Shown: positions 52,499 through 61,940, counted from the first letter of the stretch. The stretch: 64,000 nt of DNA from Mycobacterium asiaticum DSM 44297 (GCF_000613245.1 NZ_HG964936.1:1875447-1939446), one strand, 5' to 3'. A program made the numbers and translations. The notes: a model not told the origin generated them from the letters alone.

Positions 52499-54148
52499 AT
52501 GGGCCAGACGGAGATGGCACGGGCCACTTTTTCGCGGCGACGGTTTCTGGGGGCGGCGGCTGGGATCGCCGTGGGTGCGGTCGGGACGGGTGCCATCGAA
52601 GTGGCCATGCGCCGCGATCAGGTTGGTGCCCGGCCCAGGGTGCACTATCGGGCGATTGTCGTCGGCAGCGGTTACGCCGGCGGAGTCTCCGCTCTACGAC
52701 TGGGCCAGGCCGGCATCGAGACCTTGGTTCTGGAGCGTGGGAGGTGGTGGGACGCCGCCGACACCGACGGAAAACGCTTTTCGCGCATGCTGCCCGCCGA
52801 CAACCGAGCGGGCTGGTTCACCGACGTCCCACCCAGTCTGGTCCCGTCGTTCCGCGGCGTCTCGATGGAGCAGGTCGCCAAGCATGCGCCGTCGCAACAG
52901 CCGGTGCAGGCAGGCATTTGCGACAAGGTGGCGCACGGCGCCCACACGGTGTTCCGCGGAATGGGTGTCGGCGGCGGGTCTTTGGTCAACGCCGCCATCG
53001 CCGCGATACCCACCGCGGCGCAAGTGCGCGCCGCGTTCCCTGACATCGACCCCTCGGTTTTCCTGGGGACGTACGTCGAACGCGCGAAGAACATGCTGCG
53101 CATCAGCTATCGCGACATGGACTGGTTCGAGCAGACGCCTTGGTTCCAATACGCAAGGGTGGGACGACAATACGCGGCGGCGGCGGGTTACGGCGTCGAC
53201 TACAACGGCAGCGCCTACTCGTTCGACTACATGAGAAGGGAAGAGGCGGGCCAGGTTCCACGATCGGCACTCGATTTCGAACAGCAGTACGGCAACAACT
53301 ACGGCCGGTTCGGTAGCGTCGATCAGACCTACATCGCCGCGGCGCTGGCAACCGGCAAGGTCACCCTCAAGCCGCTGACGGAGGTCACCGGAATCCGTCG
53401 CGAGCGATCCGGTGAGTACGTGATAACCACGCGCGAGATCGACCGGTTCGGCAAGGAACTCCGCCGCGACGAAATCGGCTGCGACGAACTGTATCTCAGT
53501 GCCGGGGTGCTGGGCACCGCCGAGCTGCTGCTGCGGGCGCGTGAGAGGGGGACACTGCCGGACCTCAGCGAGGAGATCGGCCGTGGTTACGGCAACAACG
53601 GTGACATCATGGTCGCTCACATGCTGCAACCCGGTGATCCCGCCGGCACCCGACAGTCGCTGCTCGGAATGATAAACCTCGACGGCCGCGACGACCCGGA
53701 CAATCCGGTGTATGCCAGCATGTTCTCGCTGCCGCTTCCGGTGGAGACCTATGCGCTCGGTTACTACGTCATGGTCCGCACCGGCGATCGTGCCGACATC
53801 GTTTACAACGGCGCCTCCGATTCGATTGGTATCGACTGGCCAGAAGGCCACACCGAACATCTGCGTGTGCGGGCGGCGAAAGTGTTCGACAGGGTCACCC
53901 ACGCCAACGGCGTGGACTACCGGGACGACCTGTTCGAGGGAAAAGTCTTTGCACCCAACACCGTTCACCCCATGGGCGGGGTGGTGCGGGGCAGGGCGAC
54001 CGACGGCTACGGCAGAGTCAAGGGCTATACCAAGTTGTACGTCAACGACGCGTCACTGTTGCCGGGCTATCTCGGCTGCAACCCCTTTATGACCATCACC
54101 GCGCTGGCCGAATGGAATATGGAAGGGATCCTGCAGGGCCGCAAATGA
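52499..54148 (+). CDS. Cholesterol-oxidase-like GMC oxidoreductase, Tat-exported
   Basis: A 549-residue FAD enzyme of the GMC family, similar to class I cholesterol oxidases. A Tat signal (SRRRFLGAAAGIAVGAVGTGA) heads the protein, so it is exported folded. Motifs: FAD loop VVGSGYAGGVSALRLGQAGIETLVLERG, FRGMGVGGGSLVNAA, NNGDIMVAH, and the C-terminal NTVHPMGGVVRG and NDASLLPGYLGCNPFMTITALAE. It probably oxidises a sterol 3-hydroxyl, using oxygen; the sterol or other alcohol substrate needs testing. ATG 52499 has GGGGGCGG upstream. It is convergent with the Baeyer-Villiger-type gene. Confidence 0.85.
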   Translation: MGQTEMARATFSRRRFLGAAAGIAVGAVGTGAIEVAMRRDQVGARPRVHYRAIVVGSGYAGGVSALRLGQAGIETLVLERGRWWDAADTDGKRFSRMLPADNRAGWFTDVPPSLVPSFRGVSMEQVAKHAPSQQPVQAGICDKVAHGAHTVFRGMGVGGGSLVNAAIAAIPTAAQVRAAFPDIDPSVFLGTYVERAKNMLRISYRDMDWFEQTPWFQYARVGRQYAAAAGYGVDYNGSAYSFDYMRREEAGQVPRSALDFEQQYGNNYGRFGSVDQTYIAAALATGKVTLKPLTEVTGIRRERSGEYVITTREIDRFGKELRRDEIGCDELYLSAGVLGTAELLLRARERGTLPDLSEEIGRGYGNNGDIMVAHMLQPGDPAGTRQSLLGMINLDGRDDPDNPVYASMFSLPLPVETYALGYYVMVRTGDRADIVYNGASDSIGIDWPEGHTEHLRVRAAKVFDRVTHANGVDYRDDLFEGKVFAPNTVHPMGGVVRGRATDGYGRVKGYTKLYVNDASLLPGYLGCNPFMTITALAEWNMEGILQGRK

Positions 54149-54152
54149 GAGC

Positions 54153-55637
54153 TCAGGCGCTGAACCGGTAGTCGTCCAGATCGAATCTCCGACTGCGCCA
54201 ATATGCTTCGACGGTGGTGGTGGGCCGCAGCGGGACATCCCCGTTCTTGTCGAAGTAGTAGCTGTTGGCCAGCCGGCAACTGTCCTGCCAGAAGATCTGC
54301 CGGTGGCGCTTGCGCATCATCTCGGCGAAATACCGGCTGTTCGCCTGCTCCGTTACCTCGACGCGGGTGGCACCCTCGCGGCGCGCCCGGCTGAGGCAGC
54401 GCACGATGTGATGGGTCTGGGTCTCGATCAGCGCGAAATACGAGGACCCGACATAGCCGTAGGGGCCGAACACGGTGAACATGTTCGGGAACCCGGGGAC
54501 GCTGACTCCCTCGTAGGCCTGCAGGCGATGCTCGTCCCAGAAGCGACTCAACGACCGGCCGCCGCTACCGGTCACGGCATAGGTGGGCACATTGTCGGTG
54601 TCCATCACCTTGAAACCGGTCGCCAGAATGAGCACGTCGATGTCGTGGTTCTCGCCGTCGGTGGTGGCCACTGCGCCCGGGGTGATCTTGTCGATCGGTT
54701 CGGTCACCAGCCGGACGTTGTCACGGTTGAACGTCGACAGGTAGGTGTTGTGGAAGCCGGGACGCTTGCAGCCCACGGCGTATTGCGGGGTGAGTTTCTC
54801 GCGCACTTCGGGGTCGTTCACCTGCTGGCGGAGGTAGCGGCGACCCGCGGACGCCATCCTCTTGGCCAGTGGAAACACCGTGAAATATTGCGCCGAGATC
54901 GGAAAGGTCAACTCGACGAAGGCCTGGCTGAGCAGCCGCTGCACCACCTTGCCGCCCGGTATCCGCATCGCGAGGCGGGCCGCGGTCGGCAGTGCCACGT
55001 CGAACTTCGGGAAACACCAGATCGGCGTCCGCTGAAACACGGTGAGCTGGGAGACGATCGGCGCGATCTCCGGAATCACCTGCACCGCCGAAGCGCCGGT
55101 TCCGATGATCGCGACCCGCTTGCCGGTCAGGTCTTGGCTGTGGTCCCACCGCGCGGTGTGCATGGTGATGCCGTCGAATGAGTCGACCCCGTCGATGTCG
55201 GGCAGATTCGGCACGGTCAGCACGCCGCTGGCGCTGATCAGGAACCTGGCGGTGATCTCGCCACCGGGGTCGGTCTGTATGCGCCACCAGCCGTGCTCGT
55301 CGTCGAATTCGGCGGAGATGACCTTGGTGTTGAACCGGATCCGCGATCGGATGCCGTACTTGTCGACGCAGTGCTCGGCGTACGCCTTGAGTTCGCCGCC
55401 GGGGGCATAGGTGCGCGACCAGTTCGGGCTCTGCTCAAAGGAGAACTGGTAGGAGAACGACGGGATGTCTACGGCGATGCCGGGGTAGGTGTTCCAGTGC
55501 CAGGTGCCGCCCACCCCGTCGCCGGCTTCGACGACGAGGTAGTCGGTGAACCCCGCTTGATCGAGTTTGATTGCGCTGCCGATGCCGGAGAATCCGGCGC
55601 CGACGATGAGGACGTGGTGATCGGGCACGGTAGGCAT
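54153..55637 (-). CDS. Flavin-containing Baeyer-Villiger-type monooxygenase
   Basis: A 494-residue FAD/NADPH monooxygenase (Rv1393c-like by recall). FAD loop GAGFSGIGSAIKLDQAG (13-29), the Baeyer-Villiger fingerprint FDGITMHTARW at 154-164 (FxGxxxHxxxW), NADP loop GTGASAVQ (179-186) and the C-terminal ATGF. It could oxidise ketones to esters or lactones, such as a steroid ketone made by the GMC enzyme next door; this is inference. The gene stands between metabolic neighbours on the minus strand and is followed downstream by the convergent GMC gene. Confidence 0.9.
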   Translation of the reverse strand: MPTVPDHHVLIVGAGFSGIGSAIKLDQAGFTDYLVVEAGDGVGGTWHWNTYPGIAVDIPSFSYQFSFEQSPNWSRTYAPGGELKAYAEHCVDKYGIRSRIRFNTKVISAEFDDEHGWWRIQTDPGGEITARFLISASGVLTVPNLPDIDGVDSFDGITMHTARWDHSQDLTGKRVAIIGTGASAVQVIPEIAPIVSQLTVFQRTPIWCFPKFDVALPTAARLAMRIPGGKVVQRLLSQAFVELTFPISAQYFTVFPLAKRMASAGRRYLRQQVNDPEVREKLTPQYAVGCKRPGFHNTYLSTFNRDNVRLVTEPIDKITPGAVATTDGENHDIDVLILATGFKVMDTDNVPTYAVTGSGGRSLSRFWDEHRLQAYEGVSVPGFPNMFTVFGPYGYVGSSYFALIETQTHHIVRCLSRARREGATRVEVTEQANSRYFAEMMRKRHRQIFWQDSCRLANSYYFDKNGDVPLRPTTTVEAYWRSRRFDLDDYRFSA

Positions 55638-55695
55638 GGCGCTATCCCTTGTCGGCGGGTTTACCCCAAGATACTGCCCGGCCGGCTGGGCCGAG

Positions 55696-56658
55696 CTACG
55701 GATACAGCGCCTTCTTCAGCGCCGCGAGCCCGCGATTGGTGGCTTCCGCGGCGGCCGGCACCACCAGGGCGAAGCTGGCATAGCCGTGCACCATGTTGGG
55801 TTCGTTGCTCCACTCCACGGGAACCCCCGCGGCCGTGAGCAATTCGGCATAGCGTGCACCGTCGTCGCGCAGTGGATCGTGTTCCGCAGTGCCGATGAAG
55901 GCCGGCGGTAGACCCGACAGCTCACCGTTGCCCGGTGCCAGATTGGCCGGCAGCGTGGTGTAGTCGCTCAGGTCGAGCTCGGGGATGTACCACTGCAAGA
56001 ACGCGTCGATGACGTCGCCGTCCAGGATGGGCGCGGTGGCGTTCTGGGTGAACGACGGCAGCGTCCGATCGCCGATGCAGGACGGATACCACAGCAGTTG
56101 GAAAACCAGGTTCGGCCCGCCGGCGTCCCGGGCGAGCTGAGCCATCACGGCCGAGATATTGCCGCCGGCCGAATCACCGGCCACCGCAATGCGGTTGGGG
56201 TCACCGCCGAGTTCGCCCGCATTCTCGCCGACCCACCGCAAAGCTGCCCAGCTGTCGTTGACGCCGGCCGGGAACGGGTGTTCGGGCGCGAGCCGGTAGT
56301 CCACCGACACCACGATGGCCTCCGCGCCCACCGCATGGGCTCGTGCGACGTGGTCGTGAGTGTCCAGGCTGCCGAGCGCCCATCCGCCACCGTGGTAGAA
56401 GACGACCACCGGCAGATCCTCCTGCGCCGCGGTAGGTGGCCAGTAGATCCGCACCGGGATGTCCTCATGCTCCCCATAACCGATGCGCCGGTCCTCGATT
56501 CGCAGATCGGGCAACAGCTCGGGCGGCGCCTTCAGCGCGGCCAGGCGTGCTCGGGCCACCTCGACGCCGTCGGACGCGGTGAAGGTCATCGGCACTGCGT
56601 CGAGCAGCATCTTCAGTAGGGGATCGATTTCGGCTCGGCCAGACGTGGACTGCGTCAT
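55696..56658 (-). CDS. nlhH: NlhH/LipH carboxylesterase
   Basis: A 320-residue HSL-family esterase: oxyanion motif HGGG (89-92), nucleophile Ser163 in GDSAGG, acid in HDPLRDDGARYAE and His in MVHGY. It is highly similar to my recall of M. tuberculosis Rv1399c, which hydrolyses short-chain esters. I chose ATG 56658; the open frame extends 14 codons upstream. The start is six bases after TACGGT, fitting a leaderless transcript. It lies 22 bases from the paralog on the same strand. Confidence 0.93.
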   Translation of the reverse strand: MTQSTSGRAEIDPLLKMLLDAVPMTFTASDGVEVARARLAALKAPPELLPDLRIEDRRIGYGEHEDIPVRIYWPPTAAQEDLPVVVFYHGGGWALGSLDTHDHVARAHAVGAEAIVVSVDYRLAPEHPFPAGVNDSWAALRWVGENAGELGGDPNRIAVAGDSAGGNISAVMAQLARDAGGPNLVFQLLWYPSCIGDRTLPSFTQNATAPILDGDVIDAFLQWYIPELDLSDYTTLPANLAPGNGELSGLPPAFIGTAEHDPLRDDGARYAELLTAAGVPVEWSNEPNMVHGYASFALVVPAAAEATNRGLAALKKALYP

Positions 56659-56664
56659 GCAAAT

Positions 56665-56670
56665 ACCGTA
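56665..56670 (-). promoter_or_regulatory. Leaderless -10 for nlhH
   Basis: On the minus strand, TACGGT is followed by six bases and then the nlhH ATG. The upstream GCG is shared with the lipI promoter (GCGTACGGTA), so both genes may share control. Confidence 0.5.
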
Positions 56671-56680
56671 CGCAATCCCG

Positions 56681-57640
56681 TCACTGTCCGTGTAGCGCAA
56701 CGCGCAACGCCGTTAACCCACGGTCCATCGCGGCGGTAGCGGCGGGCACCACACCCGCATAACCGACGTAACCGTGCACCATCGTCTCGGCGTTGTGCAC
56801 CTGCACCGGGACACCGGCCGCCGCCAGCAACTCGCCGTAGCGGATGCCGTCGTCCCGCAGCGGGTCGTACCCGGCGACGGCGATGTAGGCAGCGGGCAGG
56901 TCGGCGAGGTCATCGGCGCGACCTGGCGCCATGGCCGCCGGCGGGTTGGACATGTCGACATCGCCTGCGTACCAACGGGAGAAGTCGGCGATGGCCCTGG
57001 CGTCCAGGATCTGCGCGCTGGCGTTCTCGGTGAACGACGGCAGTGTCGGATCCCACATCGTCGAGGGGTACCAAAGTAATTGGAAAACAATCTGCGGCGC
57101 GCCTTCGTCGCGGGCTTGCTGAGCGATCGCCGCCGCGATCGTGCCGCCGGCCGAGTCCCCGGCCAGCGCGATACGTGCGGTGTCGGCGCCGATCTCAGGC
57201 CCGTGGTCGGCCACCCATTTCGTTGCGGCCCAAGCATCCTCGATCGCGGCAGGGTAAGGGTGCTCCGGCGCCAGGCGGTAGTCGACGGACACGACGATGG
57301 CGTCCGCGCCGACGGCATGCTGGCGCGACGTGCCGTCATGGGTGTCCAAATCGCCCATCACGAAGCCGCCGCCGTGGAAGAACAACACCACCGGTGCAGT
57401 ATCGGATTCGTTTGGCGGCCAATAAATCCGAATGGCGATCGGTCCGCCCGGGCCGTCGATCTTGCGGTCCTCGACCCGAAGTTCGGGGTGCAGCGGCCGG
57501 CGCGGCAGGTCCCGCAACCGCTGCCGAACTGCGACGATTCCATCCTCGGTTGATAGCCGAAACGGAACCGCATCCAGTACCTTCAGCAGGATGGGATCGA
57601 CTCCGGGGCGCTCATCGGCGGTGTTGTCCAAACTGGGCAT
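56681..57640 (-). CDS. lipI: LipI-like carboxylesterase, paralog of NlhH
   Basis: A 319-residue HSL-family esterase with HGGGF oxyanion loop, GDSAGG nucleophile, [13 protein letters not shown] and MVHGYVGY. It is roughly half identical to the downstream nlhH product by eye, indicating tandem duplication. I chose ATG 57640; the frame extends upstream without homology. By recall it corresponds to Rv1400c. The ATG is six bases after TACGGT (minus strand). Confidence 0.92.
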   Translation of the reverse strand: MPSLDNTADERPGVDPILLKVLDAVPFRLSTEDGIVAVRQRLRDLPRRPLHPELRVEDRKIDGPGGPIAIRIYWPPNESDTAPVVLFFHGGGFVMGDLDTHDGTSRQHAVGADAIVVSVDYRLAPEHPYPAAIEDAWAATKWVADHGPEIGADTARIALAGDSAGGTIAAAIAQQARDEGAPQIVFQLLWYPSTMWDPTLPSFTENASAQILDARAIADFSRWYAGDVDMSNPPAAMAPGRADDLADLPAAYIAVAGYDPLRDDGIRYGELLAAAGVPVQVHNAETMVHGYVGYAGVVPAATAAMDRGLTALRVALHGQ

Positions 57641-57646
57641 GGAGGT

Positions 57647-57652
57647 ACCGTA
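57647..57652 (-). promoter_or_regulatory. Leaderless -10 for lipI, overlapping a divergent -10
   Basis: Minus-strand TACGGT with six bases to the lipI ATG. On the plus strand the overlapping TACCGT (57646-57651) could serve the YhhN gene, so the two promoters would face each other. Confidence 0.45.
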
Positions 57653-57665
57653 CGCATCGCGCCTG

Positions 57666-58385
57666 ATGGTCGGCGCATGGGTGGCTGCTTGCTGGGCGGG
57701 CATCGCCTACGGCGTGTACTTGACGGTAATTGCGCTGCGCACGCCGCCGGGCAGCGAACTGACCGGGCACTGGGTACTGCAACCGCTGTTCAAGGCGTCG
57801 ATGGCGCTGCTGCTCACGGTCGCAGCGGCCGCACACCCGGTAGCCCGGGAGCGGCGGTGGTTGGTGCCCGCGTTGCTGTTCTCCGCCGCCGGGGACTGGC
57901 TGTTGGCCCTGCCCTGGTGGGCGATGTCGTTCGTGCTGGGATTGGGCTCGTTCCTGCTGGCCCACATCTGTTTTCTCGGTGCGCTGTTGCCACACGCCGC
58001 GCCGTCGCGTACCCGCGTCACGGCAGCGGTGGTAATGGTCCTGGCGACCGCCTCGATGCTGGTCTGGTTCTGGCCACACCTGAACACCGGCAAGGAGAAT
58101 CTGACGATCCCGGTAACGGTCTACATCGCCGTCCTGAGCGCGATGGTGTGCGCGGCGCTGCTGGCCCGCCTGCCCACCATCTGGACCGCGGTCGGTGCGG
58201 TCTGCTTCGCGGCGTCGGACTCGATGATCGCGATCAGCAGGTTCATCCTGGGCAACGAGGCGCTGGCGGTGCCGATCTGGTGGTCCTACGCCGCCGCGGA
58301 AATCCTGATCACGGCCGGCTTCTTCTTCGGGCGCGATGACCTGGCCGACCACCGCGAAAGCGTTCCAGACACCGCCGAGAGCTGA
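57666..58385 (+). CDS. YhhN/TMEM86-family membrane protein
   Basis: A ~239-residue polytopic protein of the YhhN (lysoplasmalogenase-like) family with about eight helices: [87 protein letters not shown] and [18 protein letters not shown]. Conserved family residues are in FSAAGDWLL and the [10 protein letters not shown] segment. Mammalian relatives cleave lysoplasmalogens; the bacterial role is unproven. ATG 57639 is also in frame but overlaps the divergent lipI start, so I use 57666. Confidence 0.8.
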   Translation: MVGAWVAACWAGIAYGVYLTVIALRTPPGSELTGHWVLQPLFKASMALLLTVAAAAHPVARERRWLVPALLFSAAGDWLLALPWWAMSFVLGLGSFLLAHICFLGALLPHAAPSRTRVTAAVVMVLATASMLVWFWPHLNTGKENLTIPVTVYIAVLSAMVCAALLARLPTIWTAVGAVCFAASDSMIAISRFILGNEALAVPIWWSYAAAEILITAGFFFGRDDLADHRESVPDTAES

Positions 58386-58408
58386 TCGTCGGTCGGTGCA
58401 GCTACGGT

Positions 58409-60460
58409 GTGCCCACATTGACTAAAAATGTGTTGCGGTCCAGCGTGTCTGGTGGTTCCGCCGGCGCCACGGCAGAGGTGGAGCCGATAGCTCGGGTGCT
58501 GCCCATGCTCTCGGTGCCGCACCTCGATCGGGACTTCGACTATCTGGTGCCCCCCGAACAGTCCGATGACGCCCAACCGGGTGTGCGGGTGCGGGTGCGC
58601 TTCCACGGCCGGCTGGTCGACGCGTTCGTGCTGGAGCGGCGCAACGACACCGACCACCAGGGCAAGCTTGGCTGGCTCGATCGAGTGGTATCCGCGGAGC
58701 CGGTCCTCACGCCGGAAATCCGTCGGCTGGCCGAAGCCGTCGCGGCACGCTACGCCGGCACCCGCCCGGACGTATTGCGGCTGGCGGTGCCTCCGCGGCA
58801 CGCTCGGGTGGAAAAGGAGCAGTTCACAGCGGTGCCGCGGCCGCTGGTGGCGCGCGTTGACCCGGCGGGTTGGGAAACCTACAACCGCGGTGGCCCGTTC
58901 CTGGCCGCGTTGGCCGAGTCCCGGGCGGCCCGCGCGGTGTGGCAGGCGCTGCCGGGCGAGAAGTGGGTGGACCGGTTTGCCGAGGCGGCCGCGCAGACCG
59001 TGGCGGCGGGGCGATCGGTCCTGGCGATCGTGCCGGACCAGCGCGACCTCGACGCGTTGTGGCAAGCGACCGTCGCTCGGGTGGGCCAGGACAGCGTGGT
59101 GGCCCTGTCCGCGGGGCTCGGGCCTGCCGCCCGTTACCGGCGATGGCTGGCGGTGCTGCGGGGCAGCGCGCGCGTGGTCCTCGGGACCCGTAGCGCGGTA
59201 TTCGCGCCGGTCAGCGAACTCGGGCTGGTCATGGTCTGGTCCGACGCCGACGACAACCTGGCCGAGCCGCGGGCACCGTATCCGCACGCCCGCGAGGTGG
59301 CGATGCTGCGCGCGCATCAGGCGCGCTGCGCGGCACTGATCGGCGGCTACGCCCGCACCGCCGAGGCTCAGGCATTGGTGCGCAGCGGGTGGGCGCACGA
59401 CATCGTCGCGGCCCGGCCGGTGGTTCGGGCCCAGACGCCGCGGGTGGTCGCCCTGGATGACAGCGGTTACGCGGACGAGCGAGACGCGGCGGCGCGGACC
59501 GCGCGGCTGCCGTCCATCGCCTTGCGCGCCGCGCGATCCGCGCTGGACGCCGGCGCGCCGGTCCTGGTTCAGGTGCCACGCCGGGGGTATGTGCCCTCGC
59601 TGGCCTGCGGGCGCTGCCGTGCAATTGCCCGCTGCCGGCACTGCACCGGCCCATTGGCATTGCTCGAGCGGGAAGCCAGTACGGCATGCCGGTGGTGTGG
59701 CCGGGTCGACCCGGCGCTGCGCTGCGCGCGGTGCGGGTCGGATGCCGTGCGGGCCGTCGTCGTCGGTGCGCGCCGCACCGCCGAAGAACTCGGTCGGGCC
59801 TTCCCCGGTACGCCGGTCGTGACGTCGGCCGGTGACGCCGTCGTCTCGGAGGTGCCCGACAAGCCCGCATTGGTGGTGGCCACGCCGGGCGCCGAACCAT
59901 GCGCGGCGGACGGGTACGGGGCGGCCCTGTTGCTCGACACCTGGGCGCTGCTGGGCCGGCAGGATCTGCGTGCGGCCGAGGATGCCCTATGGCGCTGGAT
60001 GAGCGCGGCCGCACTGGTGCGGTCCCGGCGTGACGGTGGCGTAGTGATCGTGGTGGCCGAATCCTCGCTTCCCACAGTGCAATCGCTGATCCGATGGGAC
60101 CCGGTCGGTCACGCCGACGGCGAACTCACCGCCCGCGCCGAGGTGGGCCTGCCACCGACTGTGCACATCGCCGCCCTTGACGGCCCTGCCGACGCGGTGA
60201 CTGCCCTGTTAGATCAGGCGCGGCTGCCCCAGCAGGAGGGATTAGACGCTGAGCTACTGGGCCCGGTCGACCTGCCCGCGGGCGCGCGCCGCCCGGCAGG
60301 CATGGCTGCCGATGTCACGGTGATCCGGATGCTTGTGCGGGTGCGTCGAGACCAGGGCCTACGGCTGGCGGCGGCGTTGCGCGCGGCGGTCGGTGTGCTC
60401 AGCGCCAGACAAACCCAGGCGCCCGTCCGAGTGCAGATCGACCCGTTACACATTGGGTGA
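58409..60460 (+). CDS. priA: PriA-like protein lacking helicase Walker motifs
   Basis: A 683-residue PriA homolog (replication restart). The N-terminal DNA-binding domain (VLPMLSVPHLDRDFDYLVPPEQSDDAQPGVRVRVRFHGR) and the zinc domain (CGRCRAIARCRHC ... CRWCG ... CARCG) are conserved. The helicase core is degenerate: the GSGKT loop is absent (ALPGEKWVDRF at that place) and the Walker B/DEAH box reads SDADDN. This is the known actinobacterial form, which is probably not an active ATPase. GTG 58409 start; the true start may be a few codons later. Coding strand opposite to the neighbouring esterases. Confidence 0.93.
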   Translation: MPTLTKNVLRSSVSGGSAGATAEVEPIARVLPMLSVPHLDRDFDYLVPPEQSDDAQPGVRVRVRFHGRLVDAFVLERRNDTDHQGKLGWLDRVVSAEPVLTPEIRRLAEAVAARYAGTRPDVLRLAVPPRHARVEKEQFTAVPRPLVARVDPAGWETYNRGGPFLAALAESRAARAVWQALPGEKWVDRFAEAAAQTVAAGRSVLAIVPDQRDLDALWQATVARVGQDSVVALSAGLGPAARYRRWLAVLRGSARVVLGTRSAVFAPVSELGLVMVWSDADDNLAEPRAPYPHAREVAMLRAHQARCAALIGGYARTAEAQALVRSGWAHDIVAARPVVRAQTPRVVALDDSGYADERDAAARTARLPSIALRAARSALDAGAPVLVQVPRRGYVPSLACGRCRAIARCRHCTGPLALLEREASTACRWCGRVDPALRCARCGSDAVRAVVVGARRTAEELGRAFPGTPVVTSAGDAVVSEVPDKPALVVATPGAEPCAADGYGAALLLDTWALLGRQDLRAAEDALWRWMSAAALVRSRRDGGVVIVVAESSLPTVQSLIRWDPVGHADGELTARAEVGLPPTVHIAALDGPADAVTALLDQARLPQQEGLDAELLGPVDLPAGARRPAGMAADVTVIRMLVRVRRDQGLRLAAALRAAVGVLSARQTQAPVRVQIDPLHIG

Positions 60461-60481
60461 CGTTGCGCATATCGATACACC

Positions 60482-60490
60482 TAGGAAACA
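60482..60490 (+). promoter_or_regulatory. Putative MarR operator motif upstream of the MarR gene
   Basis: TAGGAAACA followed by AT lies 9 bases before a candidate -10 TACGAT (60500-60505). The same TAGGAAACA recurs at 61932-61940 upstream of the divergent methyltransferase. Sharing by the two genes flanking the regulator suggests one operator family. Confidence 0.55.
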
Positions 60491-60561
60491 ATCAATGCCT
60501 ACGATAGTAGAGCGCTGTTATGCTTCGCCCCGCTAGCGAAGCTCCGGGGAAGGGGGCGCCA

Positions 60562-61047
60562 ATGGCAACCGAGAACCTGACGACGGCCGACGAGTCGCTC
60601 GACATGATCACCGATGCGTTGCTGACCGCGTCGCGTTTGTTGGTCGGCATCTCCGCGCATTCCATTGCCCAGGTCGATGACAGTCTGACCATTCCTCAGT
60701 TCCGCACGCTGGTGATCCTGTCCAATCGGGGTCCGATTAACCTGGCCACCCTTGCGACCCTGTTGGGGGTGCAGCCGTCCGCGACCGGCCGGATGGTCGA
60801 TCGGCTGGTGGGCGCGGGCATGATCGACCGGCTGCCGCACCCGACCTCGCGGCGTGAGCTCCTCGCGGCGCTGACCAAGCGCGGCCGCGAAGTGGTCGCG
60901 AAGGTGACGGCCTACCGGCGCGCCGAAATCGCTCGCATCGTCGAGCAGATGCCGGCGGCCGAACGCCAAGGACTGGTGCGCGCGCTGACGTCGTTCACCA
61001 CCGCAGGCGGGGAACCCGACGCCCATATCGGACTCGACGAGATATAA
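60562..61047 (+). CDS. MarR-family regulator (Rv1404-like)
   Basis: A 161-residue winged-helix regulator: SLTIPQFRTLVILSNRGPINLATLATLLGVQPSATGRMVDRLVGAGMIDRLPHPTSRRELLAALTKRGREVV is the MarR HTH and wing. ATG 60562 has GGGGAAGGGGG upstream; the longer frame from 60520 is unlikely. By recall M. tuberculosis Rv1404 represses the adjacent SAM methyltransferase genes and responds to acid. Here one methyltransferase gene (61063-61887) lies next to it and shares a DNA motif. Confidence 0.9.
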   Translation: MATENLTTADESLDMITDALLTASRLLVGISAHSIAQVDDSLTIPQFRTLVILSNRGPINLATLATLLGVQPSATGRMVDRLVGAGMIDRLPHPTSRRELLAALTKRGREVVAKVTAYRRAEIARIVEQMPAAERQGLVRALTSFTTAGGEPDAHIGLDEI

Positions 61048-61062
61048 GCGCCGGGCTGCACG

Positions 61063-61887
61063 CTAGCCCTTCTGGCAGGTGAGCAGCAGGTACTCCCACT
61101 GCATCACGCCGTTCGTGAGGTATTCGTCGGCGAGCTCGATGAGTTGGGCGTCCAGCTCGGCGGTCAGCACCGTGTTGCCCGCGATGTTGGTGTAGGCCTC
61201 GATCGTCGGCCCGTAGTTGTTCTTGAAGTAGTCGTGTACCGCCGCGGCGGTGTCGAACCGGGTGACCTCGAGCTGCCCACGGGACGCCGTGACGCCCACG
61301 ACGCGATCGCCCAGCAACCCGCCGATATAGGCTTCCCGACCCCACAGCGCCGACGGCGGTAACGCCGACGACAGGCTCGGCCGATAGGGGCGAATCGTCG
61401 CCAGCATCCGGCCGAAGAATCCTTCGTGGGTCCAGCTGATCAGCCCAATGGTCCCACCGGGCCGGCACACCCGAACCAGCTCATCGGCGGCGCGTTGGTG
61501 GTCCGGCGCGAACATCACTCCGATCGCCGAGATCACCGTGTCAAAGGTGTTGGAGCGGAACGGTAGTGATTGAGCATTGGCTTCCCGGTACTGCAGGGTC
61601 AGGCCTTGCTGGGCGGCACGCGCCGCCGAGCGCTGCAGTAACTCCGGGGTGAGGTCGGTGGAAACGACTCTCGCACCAACCGCCGCGGCGGGCAGCGAGA
61701 TGTTTCCCGAGCCGGCGGCGACGTCAAGCACCCGGACGCCCGGTCTGATGCCCGCCGCAGCTACCAGGATGGGACCGAGCGGCGCCATCACCTCTTCGGC
61801 CATCAGCGGGTAATCGCCGAGCGCCCACATTGCCCGGTGGGTGGCGGCGAGCGACTCGTTCGGATGGGTGTTTGTTGCGATAGTCAT
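61063..61887 (-). CDS. SAM-dependent methyltransferase (Rv1405c-like)
   Basis: A 274-residue class I methyltransferase with motif I VLDVAAGSGNISLPAA (SAM-binding), motif II STDLTPELL, and VRVCRPGGTIGLISW. The substrate is unknown. ATG 61887 follows AGGAGG on the minus strand; a start 18 bases upstream lacks a site. By recall the M. tuberculosis ortholog has the same length and is under MarR (Rv1404) control in acid. The promoter region carries TAGGAAACA and an AT-rich patch. Confidence 0.9.
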   Translation of the reverse strand: MTIATNTHPNESLAATHRAMWALGDYPLMAEEVMAPLGPILVAAAGIRPGVRVLDVAAGSGNISLPAAAVGARVVSTDLTPELLQRSAARAAQQGLTLQYREANAQSLPFRSNTFDTVISAIGVMFAPDHQRAADELVRVCRPGGTIGLISWTHEGFFGRMLATIRPYRPSLSSALPPSALWGREAYIGGLLGDRVVGVTASRGQLEVTRFDTAAAVHDYFKNNYGPTIEAYTNIAGNTVLTAELDAQLIELADEYLTNGVMQWEYLLLTCQKG

Positions 61888-61931
61888 CGGTCCTCCTGAA
61901 GGCAAAATGTTCTATAGAGACACAGTATGCA

Positions 61932-61940
61932 TAGGAAACA
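61932..61940 (-). promoter_or_regulatory. Putative MarR operator motif upstream of the methyltransferase
   Basis: Plus-strand TAGGAAACA with flanking TATGCA...TTGCA; a related half-site, AATGTTCTAT, lies about 17 bases away in the inverted orientation (61908-61917). The motif is the same as at 60482-60490, so a common regulator is likely. Confidence 0.5.
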
